Shown here: positions 1-9,092 of the stretch, piece after piece
How positions within the stretch are numbered: the first letter of the stretch is position 1
Layout: every line of letters begins with the position of its first letter
The notes under the pieces: model-generated
Told to the model about the DNA's origin: nothing
The model's input: the letters and a program-made list of their open reading frames with translations, nothing else
Database searches by the model: none
Position numbers and translations under genes: made by a program
Assembly (NCBI RefSeq): GCF_023734775.1
Contig: NZ_AP025732.1
Location: 1,364,001 to 1,428,000, forward strand
From: Nostoc cf. commune SO-36
Lineage (GTDB): Bacteria > Cyanobacteriota > Cyanobacteriia > Cyanobacteriales > Nostocaceae
Direction: 5' to 3'
Length of the DNA: 64,000 bases

Positions 1-446
1 ATCGCAGACAGAAACCCAAAAATAAAAGTTTCTTCAGGCGCTGATAAGGCAATGGTTGAAATGTAGTTAATCCAGGCTGTAGAAACGCCGTTAGCAATCA
101 ACCAACCAACGCTAGTTGCGAATAGCCATTGCAAAGCCGGTAAATATCGATAAAGGACAAGGCTTTGGTCAGCAGCAAAAATTACAGCAAATATAACATT
201 ACTGAGACTTCTGACCAAAATGCTTAATGTTTGTGATTGGATAGCAACGCTAGGTAAAAGACTTTGGAGAATAATTTTCTCTAAGGCGATACTGGCAACG
301 CCACCCACAACCCATCCGATGAGTGTCATTAAGGTAAACTGAATAAAGAACCTTTGTCGCTGCGATCGCGGAATCAAAAACTTTCCTGGATTAGGCTCAT
401 TATTAGCAGATGCAAGATGTTCTGGACTGTTAGAGTCAGTTTGCAT
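1..446 (-). CDS. Partial integral membrane protein (C-terminus outside window)
   Basis: The reading frame opens with ATG at 446 on the minus strand and runs without a stop to base 1, about 148 residues. It starts with a hydrophilic, Asn/Pro/Glu-rich stretch of about 30 residues. Several hydrophobic segments follow, at about residues 37-55, 75-92, 104-120 and 125-145, which predicts a multi-pass inner-membrane protein. No family motif was recognised and the C-terminus is missing. Coding is supported by the long open frame and its membrane-protein composition. Function unknown. Confidence 0.6.
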   Translation of the reverse strand, partial: MQTDSNSPEHLASANNEPNPGKFLIPRSQRQRFFIQFTLMTLIGWVVGGVASIALEKIILQSLLPSVAIQSQTLSILVRSLSNVIFAVIFAADQSLVLYRYLPALQWLFATSVGWLIANGVSTAWINYISTIALSAPEETFIFGFLSA

Positions 447-1115
447 AAGAAGTTAGGGGAGTGAGGGTATAGGGAGATTAGGGAGATAGGGGAGCAGTGG
501 AGAATAATTAATGCCCAATGCCCAATCCTCAATTAAATATTGATTCTTGTTTTACCCTATTTCTCAATCGCCAGTCCCTATTTTCCATTCCCTACTCGCC
601 ACTTGCCACTCGCTACTTCCCCAAGGCAAGAATACTATGTCAATAATAGCAGTCTATTCGCAATAAAATCTCAACTAATCTCATTAATCTATCCTTATTA
701 CCAAAGGTTAAGGGGTAGTCCATCATAGACATTGCTTTGAGTCTTAGAAACTAAACCAAACAAGAAATGCTGATTTTTTTGTTGATTCTTAACCTTGGTT
801 GCGATCAAGAGTAATTTTGATGCCTTTGTCCTGCCCACTACAATTACACAAGAACCTTCACTTAATCTTTAAAGATATTTTAGTACATACACTGTATCTT
901 TTGCGAGTTATAAAAAGCAAAATATGATTATAAAGCATCAAGATAAACTTACATCTTTGAGCTTGTTTTACCCAACACCAGCAATATATAAAGACCTAAT
1001 CATATTTGTGATTTTCTTTTAAGTTGTTGGAGTAATGAAACCAGTTATTCATAGCTAGGTTTTAAGAAAAGTTCAGTCTTAATTCTTTTTGTGTTCTTCA
1101 AGGTTTATTATTAGA
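447..1115. other. Intergenic region, no gene supported
   Basis: About 670 bases between the divergent membrane-protein gene and the PEP-CTERM gene. The first part is low-complexity 'gggagat / tagggga' and pyrimidine-rich text typical of Nostoc spacers. The rest is AT-rich and probably holds the promoter of the downstream gene. A 62-codon frame inside it has spacer-like composition and was not accepted. Confidence 0.5.
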
Positions 1116-1802
1116 ATGCTTCAAAAAATCTCCTTGGCTTTACTCGGAACAACTGCTGTGATAATGAGTGCGAATCCAGCTAGTGCCATAACTCTGCAAG
1201 TAAACACTGGCCCATTTTCTAGCTACGCTGATGCTAAAACTGTCACCTTTGACGATGGCACAGCAAATGATCCTAATGGATTTGTTACTTACTCTAATAT
1301 TACTACTAACATTGTTCAAGGTAGTAAAGCTAATGAATACGCCTCACCTTATGGGGATAACACCAAATTTCTAACAATTGCTCCAGTAGGTAGTAATGTT
1401 GCAGGCGACAGTGGTTTTGTTAATCTTAACTTCAAAGAAGCTGTTAATTACTTCGGTTTTTATGCAGGTTCATTGGATAGTTACAACTTTGTTGATATTT
1501 ACAAAGGTAATCAGTTGTTAAAGACTTTTAGTGGTGCAGATGTGCCAACTGCTATAGCTAATGGTAGTTGGACTAGCTCTCAAGCTAATATGTTTATCAA
1601 TCTTGTAGCTGATACAGGAGAAACATTTGATCGAGTTGTGATGCGCTCAAATGGTGTTGCCTTTGAAACAGATAACCACGCCTATAGACTAGCCCAGAGC
1701 GTTCCCGAACCTAATGCGATGTTAGGTGTGTTAGCAATAGGTGCTTGTGGTATGATGTCACTCTTCAAACGCTCACAATATAAAGTGGCAGTGAAAGGAT
1801 AA
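1116..1802 (+). CDS. PEP-CTERM sorting-domain surface protein
   Basis: Secreted protein of about 228 residues. An N-terminal signal peptide (MLQKISLALLG..., cleavage near NPASA) is followed by a Gly/Asn/Thr-rich, beta-type extracellular body. A C-terminal PEP-CTERM signal closes it: VPEPNA, then a hydrophobic helix, then a basic tail (FKRSQYKVAVKG). In cyanobacteria such tails are processed by an exosortase and the protein is displayed or released at the cell surface. The ATG at 1116 is preferred over an in-frame TTG nine codons upstream because it begins directly at the signal peptide. The ligand is unknown. A hairpin terminator follows. Confidence 0.85.
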   Translation: MLQKISLALLGTTAVIMSANPASAITLQVNTGPFSSYADAKTVTFDDGTANDPNGFVTYSNITTNIVQGSKANEYASPYGDNTKFLTIAPVGSNVAGDSGFVNLNFKEAVNYFGFYAGSLDSYNFVDIYKGNQLLKTFSGADVPTAIANGSWTSSQANMFINLVADTGETFDRVVMRSNGVAFETDNHAYRLAQSVPEPNAMLGVLAIGACGMMSLFKRSQYKVAVKG

Positions 1803-1840
1803 ATTTATCCCGATCCCTGTTAAAAATTCTTAAGGATGTA

Positions 1841-1874
1841 TGTGTCTCTATGCATGACATAGTGACACATTTTG
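1841..1874 (+). terminator. Hairpin terminator after PEP-CTERM gene
   Basis: A 12-bp stem with one mismatch (TGTGTCTCTATG against CATAGTGACACA), a 5-base loop and a following TTTT run. It lies 38 bases after the PEP-CTERM stop codon, as expected for a Rho-independent terminator. Confidence 0.6.
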
Positions 1875-2162
1875 TTATGCAGTTTTCCTCATACGTTCCC
1901 TTGACGCAGAAGTGAGAGGTGCATTTCTACGTCGGACTCAAAGCAATAATTTCATGAGATAAACCAAAAAAAACTATAACTTGTAGCGCTTGCTGGTATT
2001 AATACTGTAGTCAAAGCAACCGAGCGCTCATATCCAAGTTAATCAAAATATTATAAAATATTACTTTATGCCCTGTTATTCACCTTTTCCTGAAAACCTG
2101 CTGGAAAAGCGTAATCCCAGAATGATAAGCTAAACAGTGGCATAAATAGGATGAAGTAATAA

Positions 2163-3224
2163 ATGGGTGTTTATTCAACGACTCCTCATCTCTTACGGGC
2201 TGCTCGTGGTGAAGTAGTAGATCGTCCCCCTGTATGGATGATGCGACAAGCGGGACGATATATGAAAGCATATCGTGACTTAAGAGAGAAGTATCCTTCG
2301 TTTCGCGATCGCTCGGAAATTCCAGATGTAGCAATTGAAGTTTCCTTGCAACCGTGGAAAGCCTTCCAACCAGATGGAGTAATTTTATTTTCTGATATTG
2401 TCACCCCATTACCTGGTTTGGGTATTGACATGGATATCGCTGAAGGTAAAGGGCCAATCATTCACTCGCCCCTCCGCACTCAAGAGCAAATCGATGCTCT
2501 GCATCCTTTAGAACCAGAAGCTGCTCTACCATTTATCAAGACAATTTTGCAGGCGTTGCGCTCTGAAGTAGGCGATAAATCAACGGTGTTAGGCTTTGTG
2601 GGCGCGCCGTGGACATTAGCAGCTTACGCGGTGGAAGGAAAAGGTTCTAAAACCTATTCCATCATCAAAAACATGGCATTCTCAGACCCGACGATATTGC
2701 ATCAATTGTTATCTAAATTAGCAGATGCGATCGCCATCTATGCCCGCTACCAAATTGACTCTGGCGCTCAAGTTGTGCAAATGTTCGATTCTTGGGCGGG
2801 TCAATTGAGTCCTCAAGATTATGACACCTTTGCTCTACCTTATCAGCAAAGAGTTTTCCAGCAAGTCAAGGAAACCCACCCCGATACACCTTTAATTTTG
2901 CTAGTTAGCGGTAGTGCGGGTGTGTTGGAAAGAATGGGACAATCTGGCGCTGATATTGTCAGTGTAGACTGGGCTGTGGATATGGCAGATGCACGAGCCA
3001 GATTAGGCAAACAAATGAAAGTTCAAGGAAATCTTGATCCTGGCGTGTTATTCGGCTCTAAACAGTTTATCCGCGATCGCATTCTTGATACCGTTCGCAA
3101 AGCTGGTAATTGGGGTCACATTCTTAATCTCGGTCATGGTGTCTTACCAGAAACTCCCGAAGAAAATGTCGCTTTCTTCTTTGAAACCGCAAAGGAATTG
3201 AATCTTGCAGGAGTTAAGGGTTAA
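2163..3224 (+). CDS. hemE: Uroporphyrinogen decarboxylase
   Basis: Decarboxylates the four acetate side chains of uroporphyrinogen III to give coproporphyrinogen III, in the branch shared by heme and chlorophyll synthesis; cytosolic. The protein is 353 residues, normal for HemE. It carries the signature [13 protein letters not shown] at residues 21-33, the region [12 protein letters not shown] near 145, and the C-terminal [17 protein letters not shown] block that includes the conserved His. The start is ATG after an AGGATGAAG-like ribosome-binding site. It appears to be transcribed alone. The downstream spacer holds heptamer repeats. Confidence 0.97.
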   Translation: MGVYSTTPHLLRAARGEVVDRPPVWMMRQAGRYMKAYRDLREKYPSFRDRSEIPDVAIEVSLQPWKAFQPDGVILFSDIVTPLPGLGIDMDIAEGKGPIIHSPLRTQEQIDALHPLEPEAALPFIKTILQALRSEVGDKSTVLGFVGAPWTLAAYAVEGKGSKTYSIIKNMAFSDPTILHQLLSKLADAIAIYARYQIDSGAQVVQMFDSWAGQLSPQDYDTFALPYQQRVFQQVKETHPDTPLILLVSGSAGVLERMGQSGADIVSVDWAVDMADARARLGKQMKVQGNLDPGVLFGSKQFIRDRILDTVRKAGNWGHILNLGHGVLPETPEENVAFFFETAKELNLAGVKG

Positions 3225-3235
3225 GAATCATACAA

Positions 3236-3306
3236 TTTTAGATTTTAGATTTTAGATTTTAGATTTTTCTTTCAATCCAAAATCCAAAATTCAAAATCTA
3301 AAATTT
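3236..3306. repeat. Short tandem heptamer repeats (TTTTAGA type)
   Basis: Four to five tandem copies of the heptamer TTTTAGA (3236-3268), followed by degenerate CCAAAATC/TAAAATC copies on the opposite sense. This is the STRR-like intergenic repeat common in Nostoc and Anabaena genomes. Related copies occur near 11170 and 13303-13335. Confidence 0.75.
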
Positions 3307-3396
3307 CCAGAGTAATAAGCTATCAGTTGCGATTCGGAACTTTTAACTTCATTTTTAACTCTTCATTTTTAACTCCTAAATTTTGAAAAATTCTCT

Positions 3397-4356
3397 ATGA
3401 GCCAGAAACGGATTTTAGTGACTGGTGCAAGTGGTTGTGTAGGTCATTATTTAACAGAAGCTTTAATTAAGGAAACAAATCACGAACTGTATCTGCTAGT
3501 CAGGAACCCAAATAAACTGCAAGTTGATATTAAGGCTCGTTCGGGTATCAACGTTTTGCAAGGTGATATGCAAAATATTCGCCAATTTGCCGATTTGCTA
3601 TCCACAATTGATACAGCAGTACTCACAGCCACAGCGTGGGGCGGTGAGGAGACATTTGATATTAATGTCGTCAAAACTATAGAATTGCTGGAACTGCTTG
3701 ATCCAGAACGTTGCCAGCAGGTAATTTATTTTTCAACAGCTAGCGTTTTGGATCGCAACAATCACCCATTAAAAGAAGCTGGGGAAATTGGGACAGATTA
3801 TATCCGTTCTAAATATGAGTGTTTACATAAAAAAGAACAATTAGCGATCGCACCCAAAATTACCACAGTTTTTCCGACTGTAGTATTGGGCGGTGATGCG
3901 AATAAACCTTATTCTGCTGTCACATCTGGCATTACAGAAGTGACAAAATATATTAATATAATTCGCTTTTTAAAAGCAGATGGCAGCTTTCACTTTATCC
4001 ACGCACGAGATATTGCCACTGTAGTGCAATATTTAATTGACCATCCTACCAAAAACGATCCACAACGTCGGCTGGTTTTAGGTCAAGAACCTTTAACTGC
4101 TAATCAAGCAGTGAAAGAAGTTTGTGCTTATCTGGTCAAAAAGATTTACTTTCGCATTCCCATATCTATAGCATTGGCTAATTTGATTATTATTTTGTTC
4201 CGTATTCAGATGGCCGCTTGGGATCGATTTTGTATGAACTATCGGCATTTCACTTATGAAAAATTCATCAATCCTGATAGTTTCGGCTTGCCAAATTATT
4301 GTGCAACCATGAGTGATGTTTTAAAAATTAGTGGCGTTAAACGTGCCGAGAAATAG
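3397..4356 (+). CDS. NAD(P)-dependent epimerase/dehydratase family protein (extended SDR)
   Basis: Rossmann-fold enzyme of 319 residues. The nucleotide-binding motif TGASGCVG is at residues 9-16, the acidic residue of GDMQN near 57 marks the early fold, and a Ser-rich FSTAS strand (112-116) precedes the catalytic YIRSK (135-139). This is the extended SDR layout used by sugar-nucleotide epimerases and related reductases. The substrate cannot be told from the sequence. The gene lies between hemE and a radical SAM gene on the same strand, with gaps of 172 and 193 bases, so an operon is not evident. Confidence 0.85.
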   Translation: MSQKRILVTGASGCVGHYLTEALIKETNHELYLLVRNPNKLQVDIKARSGINVLQGDMQNIRQFADLLSTIDTAVLTATAWGGEETFDINVVKTIELLELLDPERCQQVIYFSTASVLDRNNHPLKEAGEIGTDYIRSKYECLHKKEQLAIAPKITTVFPTVVLGGDANKPYSAVTSGITEVTKYINIIRFLKADGSFHFIHARDIATVVQYLIDHPTKNDPQRRLVLGQEPLTANQAVKEVCAYLVKKIYFRIPISIALANLIIILFRIQMAAWDRFCMNYRHFTYEKFINPDSFGLPNYCATMSDVLKISGVKRAEK

Positions 4357-4549
4357 CCAATAACTCTTTGTCTCGTTCTCAGTCATACTGGGAATGTCAA
4401 ATCAAAGGTCGCTAACTTTTGACTTGCCACAGCAGCCCAATCAGGTGCATTTCTAGGTAGAAACTGGAAACGAGGTTTTAATAAAAAGTCAATAACTCTT
4501 TATTTTCGTTAGAGTGGGATAACAATCAAAGTGTGAGGATTGATACTAC

Positions 4550-6148
4550 ATGCGAATCTTGTTAGTGTATCCGATATTTCCAAAAACCTTTTGGTCTTAT
4601 GAAAAAATCTTAGAGTTAGTCAATCGCAAGGTTTTATTACCACCTCTAGGTTTAGTAACAGTAGCGGCGATTCTGCCCCAAGAATGGGAATTTAAGCTGG
4701 TCGATCGCAACATCCGCCCAGCAACAGAGGAAGAGTGGGCATGGGCAGACATAGTAATCCTCTCCGCAATGATTGTCCAGAAACAAGATTTACTTGAACA
4801 AATCCAGGAAGCAAAAAAACGTGGCAAGTTAGTCGCAGTTGGCGGCCCTTACCCAACCTCTGTACCTCACGAAGTTGAAAATGTTGGCGCAGATTTTCTA
4901 ATTCTGGATGAAGGGGAAATCACTTTGCCCATGTTTATTGAGGCAGTTCAACGGGGAGATACATCTGGCACTTTCCGCGCCACAGAAAAACCTGATGTCA
5001 CAGGTACACCAATACCCCGCTTTGATTTATTAGAATTAGATGCTTATGATATGATGTCGGTGCAGTTTTCGCGCGGGTGTCCCTTCCAGTGCGAATTTTG
5101 CGACATTATTGTTCTCTACGGGCGCAAACCGCGCACCAAAACTCCAGCACAACTGTTAGCAGAGTTAGATTGCCTTTATGAATTGGGTTGGCGGCGGGGC
5201 GTGTTCATGGTGGATGACAACTTTATTGGCAACAAACGCAATGTGAAGTTGTTGCTGAAAGAGTTAAAAGTCTGGATGGCAGAACACAAGTATCCTTTCC
5301 GATTTGACACTGAGGCTTCAATTGACTTGGCACAAGATGCAGAAATGTTGGAGTTGATGGTTGAGTCTGGTTTCTCGGCGGTGTTTTTGGGAATCGAAAC
5401 GCCGGATGAGGATAGTTTGCAAATGACCAAGAAGTTTCAAAATACTCGCAGTTCCCTAACTGAAGCAGTGGAAACCATCATCAAAGCGGGATTGCGCCCA
5501 ATGGCTGGGTTTATTATTGGGTTTGATGGCGAAAAAGCAGGTGCTGGCGATCGCATTGTCCGCTTTGCTGAACAAGCAGCTATTCCCTCAACTACCTTTG
5601 CCATGTTACAAGCGTTACCTAATACAGCGCTTTGGCATCGCCTGAAAAAGGAAGGACGCTTACGGGAAAATCAAGATGGGAACATCAACCAGACAACATT
5701 GATGAACTTCCTCCCCACTCGTCCTCTGGAAGAACTTGCCAGAGAATATATTGAAGCTTTTTGTACTTTATACGACCCAGTACAATATTTGGATCGTACC
5801 TATCGCTGTTTCTTGATGATGGGTTTGCCGAGTTGGAAAGCGCCAGCGAAAATGCCAGAGTGGTTAGTTATAAAAGCGTTGCTAATTGTAATTTGGCGAC
5901 AAGGAATCAAACGCGAAACTCGCTGGAAATTCTGGCATCATTTGTTCAGCATTCTCAAGCGGAACCCTGGAGTTATTGAACATTACATTGCTGCTTGCGC
6001 CCACAACGAGCATTTTCTAGAATATCGCCAAATTGTGCGCGATCAAATTGAAAGTCAGCTAGCTGAATATTTGGCACAAGGTGCAGAAACGCCTTATGTG
6101 TTAGTGAAAGAAAAAGCTGAAGAAAAAGCTGAAGCGGTAGTTAGTTAA
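4550..6148 (+). CDS. B12-binding domain radical SAM protein (DUF4070 type)
   Basis: Protein of 532 residues. An N-terminal cobalamin-binding Rossmann domain covers about residues 1-140. The radical SAM core has the [4Fe-4S] motif CPFQCEFC (Cys177, Cys181, Cys184) after an RG pair, and a DUF4070-like C-terminal domain follows. Members transfer methyl groups or rearrange substrates using S-adenosylmethionine and cobalamin. The architecture and length match the group containing the hopanoid 2-methylase HpnP, but cyanobacteria carry several paralogues, so no specific substrate is assigned. The tail is Glu/Ala/Lys-rich (EKAEEKAEAVVS). Start ATG at 4550. Confidence 0.88.
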   Translation: MRILLVYPIFPKTFWSYEKILELVNRKVLLPPLGLVTVAAILPQEWEFKLVDRNIRPATEEEWAWADIVILSAMIVQKQDLLEQIQEAKKRGKLVAVGGPYPTSVPHEVENVGADFLILDEGEITLPMFIEAVQRGDTSGTFRATEKPDVTGTPIPRFDLLELDAYDMMSVQFSRGCPFQCEFCDIIVLYGRKPRTKTPAQLLAELDCLYELGWRRGVFMVDDNFIGNKRNVKLLLKELKVWMAEHKYPFRFDTEASIDLAQDAEMLELMVESGFSAVFLGIETPDEDSLQMTKKFQNTRSSLTEAVETIIKAGLRPMAGFIIGFDGEKAGAGDRIVRFAEQAAIPSTTFAMLQALPNTALWHRLKKEGRLRENQDGNINQTTLMNFLPTRPLEELAREYIEAFCTLYDPVQYLDRTYRCFLMMGLPSWKAPAKMPEWLVIKALLIVIWRQGIKRETRWKFWHHLFSILKRNPGVIEHYIAACAHNEHFLEYRQIVRDQIESQLAEYLAQGAETPYVLVKEKAEEKAEAVVS

Positions 6149-6216
6149 GACTGGTAATGGGTAATAGTAAATAAATTACTTATTACCCGTTCTCAATTAA
6201 AATTGTATGAATGGAA

Positions 6217-6304
6217 TAGACATCTCCAGAAATTAAATATGCTTTACCCATAACCCTTGTAGAGACGTAGCAATGCTACGTCTTTACTTTTTTGGAGATG
6301 TCTA
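6217..6304. mobile_element. 88-bp foldback element (MITE-like, IS630-type ends)
   Basis: Outer inverted repeats TAGACATCTCCA (6217-6228) and TGGAGATGTCTA (6293-6304) enclose a second near-perfect palindrome (GTAGAGACGTAGCA ... TGCTACGTCTTTAC, 6259-6287) followed by a T run. The terminal TA at both ends would fit a TA target duplication, as IS630/mariner elements make. It has no coding capacity. It sits between convergent genes, where the inner hairpin could serve as a terminator for the radical SAM gene. A related inner palindrome recurs at 33985-34011. Confidence 0.55.
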
Positions 6305-6319
6305 ATATGTGAGTTTAAA

Positions 6320-7408
6320 TTACTTTACAACCATGCGCTTAAAATAATATTCTCCTAACTTTATTAGCAGGGGGAGAAGTGGTGTAACTACAGAAAGCAA
6401 GTATTGACGGAAAGTTGTAACATCAAAGGGCCACACAGGAAATTCATTAGTCAATGTGTAAATAGAACGTAACTCTTGAAGTTTAACAGCTTCTTTCTTC
6501 AAAGTTCTTCCATCGCTACTCAAGCTTGTGTGAATACGCTTATAATCTATTTGAAACTGCTTTGCAATTTCGCTTAGTAATTCTTCTTTAGCTTTTTTCA
6601 TGCCTTTGCGGGCGGCAAGGAGAGGGCCAAAAAAGCCTACTAATGATATGGGAATATAAAGTACAATTACGAAATTAAAATACCAGTACTCCTGCGCTAT
6701 TCCTTGACTAATAAATTGATACTTACTCAGCGTTATCATCGTACCAAATATAGCCGCTAGGTAAGCTGTATTCAGTGAATATCGGCTCAACGGACTCAAC
6801 CCGCCACAGCGATCGGGATGGAGTGGATTAATTTTAAGTTGCTTATTATCCTTACCCAAAAGTTCATGCAGTAACCAAACATTAGTTGTTAGGTTCAACA
6901 CCAATATAGTTGCTGCGTAAAATATTGCAACAGCGTTAATTGCACCCGTCAGGGCAGGAATTCCTCCATCAGATCCTGTCCAATTGTAAACATCTTGCTG
7001 TACGGAGAAATACCAGATTCCAAAAGCGATCGCTGTTCCTAACGCTAAAAACTGTCGCCACGACTTTTGATAGGGCAGTAATACCAAATTAATTTCTACT
7101 TCGGAAGTCTCAACAATATCTGATTTTTCCAGGTACTCAATTAGCCGATAAATTGCTTTAAATGACCACAGGTAGTAGCCAAATATCACTGGATTGAGTA
7201 GGCAGATCCACACCCAGGCAAACCAATCTTGTAGCAATCCTAAGTGTTTTTCATGCAATATCAACGTCTTAGTTACTGTAGCAGCAATCAAATAAAGACC
7301 AGATGTAATGACGATTGATAGTATTCCTAAACTGACAGGTGCTAATTTGCATTTGTCAATTAACCAACGGGCTATAGGATCAGCGCGATAAAAATCTTGC
7401 TCTTGCAT
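6320..7408 (-). CDS. Multi-pass membrane protein of unknown function
   Basis: Protein of 362 residues with at least five strongly hydrophobic segments: near residues 25-50, 65-90, 118-140, 150-175 and 215-265. A basic, charged cytoplasmic region (KGMKKAKEELLSEIAKQFQ) lies near residue 270, and a final hydrophobic stretch lies near the C-terminus. No catalytic or transporter motif was recognised. The ATG at 7408 begins a hydrophilic leader (MQEQDFYRADPIARW). It lies downstream of a LeuA-like gene on the same strand, with an 88-base gap. Confidence 0.65.
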   Translation of the reverse strand: MQEQDFYRADPIARWLIDKCKLAPVSLGILSIVITSGLYLIAATVTKTLILHEKHLGLLQDWFAWVWICLLNPVIFGYYLWSFKAIYRLIEYLEKSDIVETSEVEINLVLLPYQKSWRQFLALGTAIAFGIWYFSVQQDVYNWTGSDGGIPALTGAINAVAIFYAATILVLNLTTNVWLLHELLGKDNKQLKINPLHPDRCGGLSPLSRYSLNTAYLAAIFGTMITLSKYQFISQGIAQEYWYFNFVIVLYIPISLVGFFGPLLAARKGMKKAKEELLSEIAKQFQIDYKRIHTSLSSDGRTLKKEAVKLQELRSIYTLTNEFPVWPFDVTTFRQYLLSVVTPLLPLLIKLGEYYFKRMVVK

Positions 7409-7496
7409 ACTGTTTATGAAAACTAATATGCTATCCTCTTTTTTCTAATTTTTCTTCAAAATTATACTTATGTTTCTTTATGTCTACTTATATGAG

Positions 7497-8339
7497 CTAT
7501 TTTGCTTTTCCAATCCCAGTTATTTGAAAAATTAACTCTGCCGCTTTACTCATTAACGAAGTGTTAATCCCAAGTTGATAATTCTCTTGTTTTAAAACCT
7601 CCATCACCACTTTACTAAAATCTGCATTACCTTTCCTCGCACCCAAACCATTAATTGCACATTCAATTTGCCTCACGCCACAACTTAAAGCAATGAGTGA
7701 ATTATCTACCGCCATACCTAAATCATCATGACAGTGGACTGAAACGACAGCTTGATCAATATTTGGTACTCGATTAAAAATCATTTGCAGAAGTTGCGAA
7801 AACTCTTCTGGTGAAGCCAAACCTAAACTATCAGGAGTGCTAACAGTAGTAGCACCACTATTGATTGCAGTTTCAATAGATTTACACAAAAAATCTGGCT
7901 CACTTCTGGGAGCATCAAAAGCACTCCATTCTACGTCATCACAGTAGTTGCGTGCTAGAGAAACACTATCTTTGATTGTTGCTAATACTTCTTGTTTACT
8001 TAATTTAGATTGATTTTTAAGATTTACTGGAGTATAAGTGTGAATTCTACCTCTTATCGCTGGTTTAATTGCTTCAGCCAGAGTGATTATTTCATTGGAA
8101 TTAGAACTAGCTAGTCCACAAATAGTAGAATTTTTAATTATTTTAGAAATATGAAAGACTTCATCAAAATCTTTTTGAGAACTTGCTGGATAACCAACTT
8201 CAATAATATCTACTCCCATTTCTTCGAGTAATTGGGAAATAGTAATTTTTTGCTGCAAATTCATTTTTACACCAGGCGTTAATTCTCCATCCCGCATGGT
8301 AGTATCAAAAATAATTACTTTATGATGATTTTTTGACAT
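7497..8339 (-). CDS. Stand-alone LeuA/HMGL-type aldolase barrel (isopropylmalate synthase-like)
   Basis: TIM-barrel enzyme of 280 residues related to the catalytic half of 2-isopropylmalate, homocitrate and citramalate synthases, which condense acetyl-CoA with a 2-oxo acid. Visible features are RDGE at 16-19, TPDSLG near 168, the metal-binding HCH at His202/His204 and the GNA motif with Asn238. Canonical LeuA has about 500 residues with a C-terminal dimerisation/leucine-feedback domain. That part is absent and no downstream remnant is visible. RDGEL replaces the usual RDGEQ. A non-leucine substrate is plausible, but this is inference. Confidence 0.75.
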   Translation of the reverse strand: MSKNHHKVIIFDTTMRDGELTPGVKMNLQQKITISQLLEEMGVDIIEVGYPASSQKDFDEVFHISKIIKNSTICGLASSNSNEIITLAEAIKPAIRGRIHTYTPVNLKNQSKLSKQEVLATIKDSVSLARNYCDDVEWSAFDAPRSEPDFLCKSIETAINSGATTVSTPDSLGLASPEEFSQLLQMIFNRVPNIDQAVVSVHCHDDLGMAVDNSLIALSCGVRQIECAINGLGARKGNADFSKVVMEVLKQENYQLGINTSLMSKAAELIFQITGIGKAK

Positions 8340-8378
8340 ACTGGCTAGAGATAGCGATCGCTTACATCAAATATAATA

Positions 8379-8684
8379 TTAAGGAATATCTTCACTTAAG
8401 AAAACTGTCTCTAAATCCCGATAACCACTGACAATACGTACAATTTCGACACCATCATTAATGGGACGATAAAATATTAAATATTCTTCTACCGGAAAAC
8501 TCCGTAAACCACTGGCAAAATTATCAGAACTTTGCCCCATATTAGGAAAATCAGCCAACAGTTTACACTGCTGTATAATTTTTTTGTTGAGTCTTAGAGC
8601 TGCATCAGGATTATAGCGGACAATATAGCTGCTAATTTCTTTCAAATCTAATCTAGCTGAAGGCGCTAAAATACACCTACTCAT
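8379..8684 (-). CDS. RelE/ParE-type toxin
   Basis: Protein of 101 residues with the ParE/RelE fold pattern. It starts with an SRCILAPSARLDLKEI strand-helix, has a central FPNMGQ segment, a FPVEEYLIFYRP strand and a C-terminal VEIVRIVSGYRDLETVF strand. Family toxins act on gyrase (ParE) or ribosome-bound mRNA (RelE), and the target cannot be decided here. It lies 17 bases downstream of a ParD-like antitoxin gene on the same strand, the usual antitoxin-first order. An AGG-containing site precedes the ATG. Such operons are normally repressed by the antitoxin complex. Confidence 0.85.
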   Translation of the reverse strand: MSRCILAPSARLDLKEISSYIVRYNPDAALRLNKKIIQQCKLLADFPNMGQSSDNFASGLRSFPVEEYLIFYRPINDGVEIVRIVSGYRDLETVFLSEDIP

Positions 8685-8701
8685 TATTTAGCAGCCTCAG
8701 C

Positions 8702-8968
8702 TTATTGCATTTGGGCTTGGGCGCGTCGAATGTCTTCTTCTATTTCTGCAAATACCTCTTCACCATCAATTCCTTCACCACGTTCGAGTTCTTCGATACC
8801 AACTTGGATTTTAGCTTTCAATTCTGCTAGACGTTGTTCTTGAACGCAATCGCGTTCATATAGCAATCTCAATGCTTCACCCATTACCTCACTCACTGAG
8901 TGGTATCGACCACTATTAACCTTATCCTGAACCAACTGCTCCAATTCTGGGGTCAAAGATATATTCAC
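8702..8968 (-). CDS. ParD-like (CopG/RHH) antitoxin
   Basis: Protein of 88 residues with a short N-terminal ribbon-helix-helix (MNISLTPELEQLVQDKV...GRYHSVSEVMGEALRLL), followed by an acidic, flexible helical tail (GIEELERGEGIDGEEVF) that would wrap the toxin. This is the ParD layout and length. The start is GTG at 8968 behind a GAGG ribosome-binding site. It is paired with the ParE/RelE toxin immediately downstream and probably autoregulates the pair. Confidence 0.87.
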   Translation of the reverse strand: MNISLTPELEQLVQDKVNSGRYHSVSEVMGEALRLLYERDCVQEQRLAELKAKIQVGIEELERGEGIDGEEVFAEIEEDIRRAQAQMQ

Positions 8969-9065
8969 AACTATTACCTCATTCCATTTACTCTATATAG
9001 TAACCGAAAGCAATTGGAGCAAGGCTAAAATAATTCGTAATTGATAATACTAGACGATTATTACT

Positions 9066-9090
9066 AATGACAAATGACAAATGACAAATT
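9066..9090. repeat. Tandem heptamer (ATGACAA) repeat
   Basis: Three and a half head-to-tail copies of ATGACAA directly after the RNase II stop codon. It is an STRR-like spacer repeat with no further function visible. Confidence 0.6.
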
Positions 9091-9092
9091 AG

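Noticed and set aside
540..728. 62-codon frame in the first spacer
   Set aside because: Encoded by pyrimidine-rich low-complexity repeats (CCACTTGCCACTCGCTAC-type) and without a start signal.
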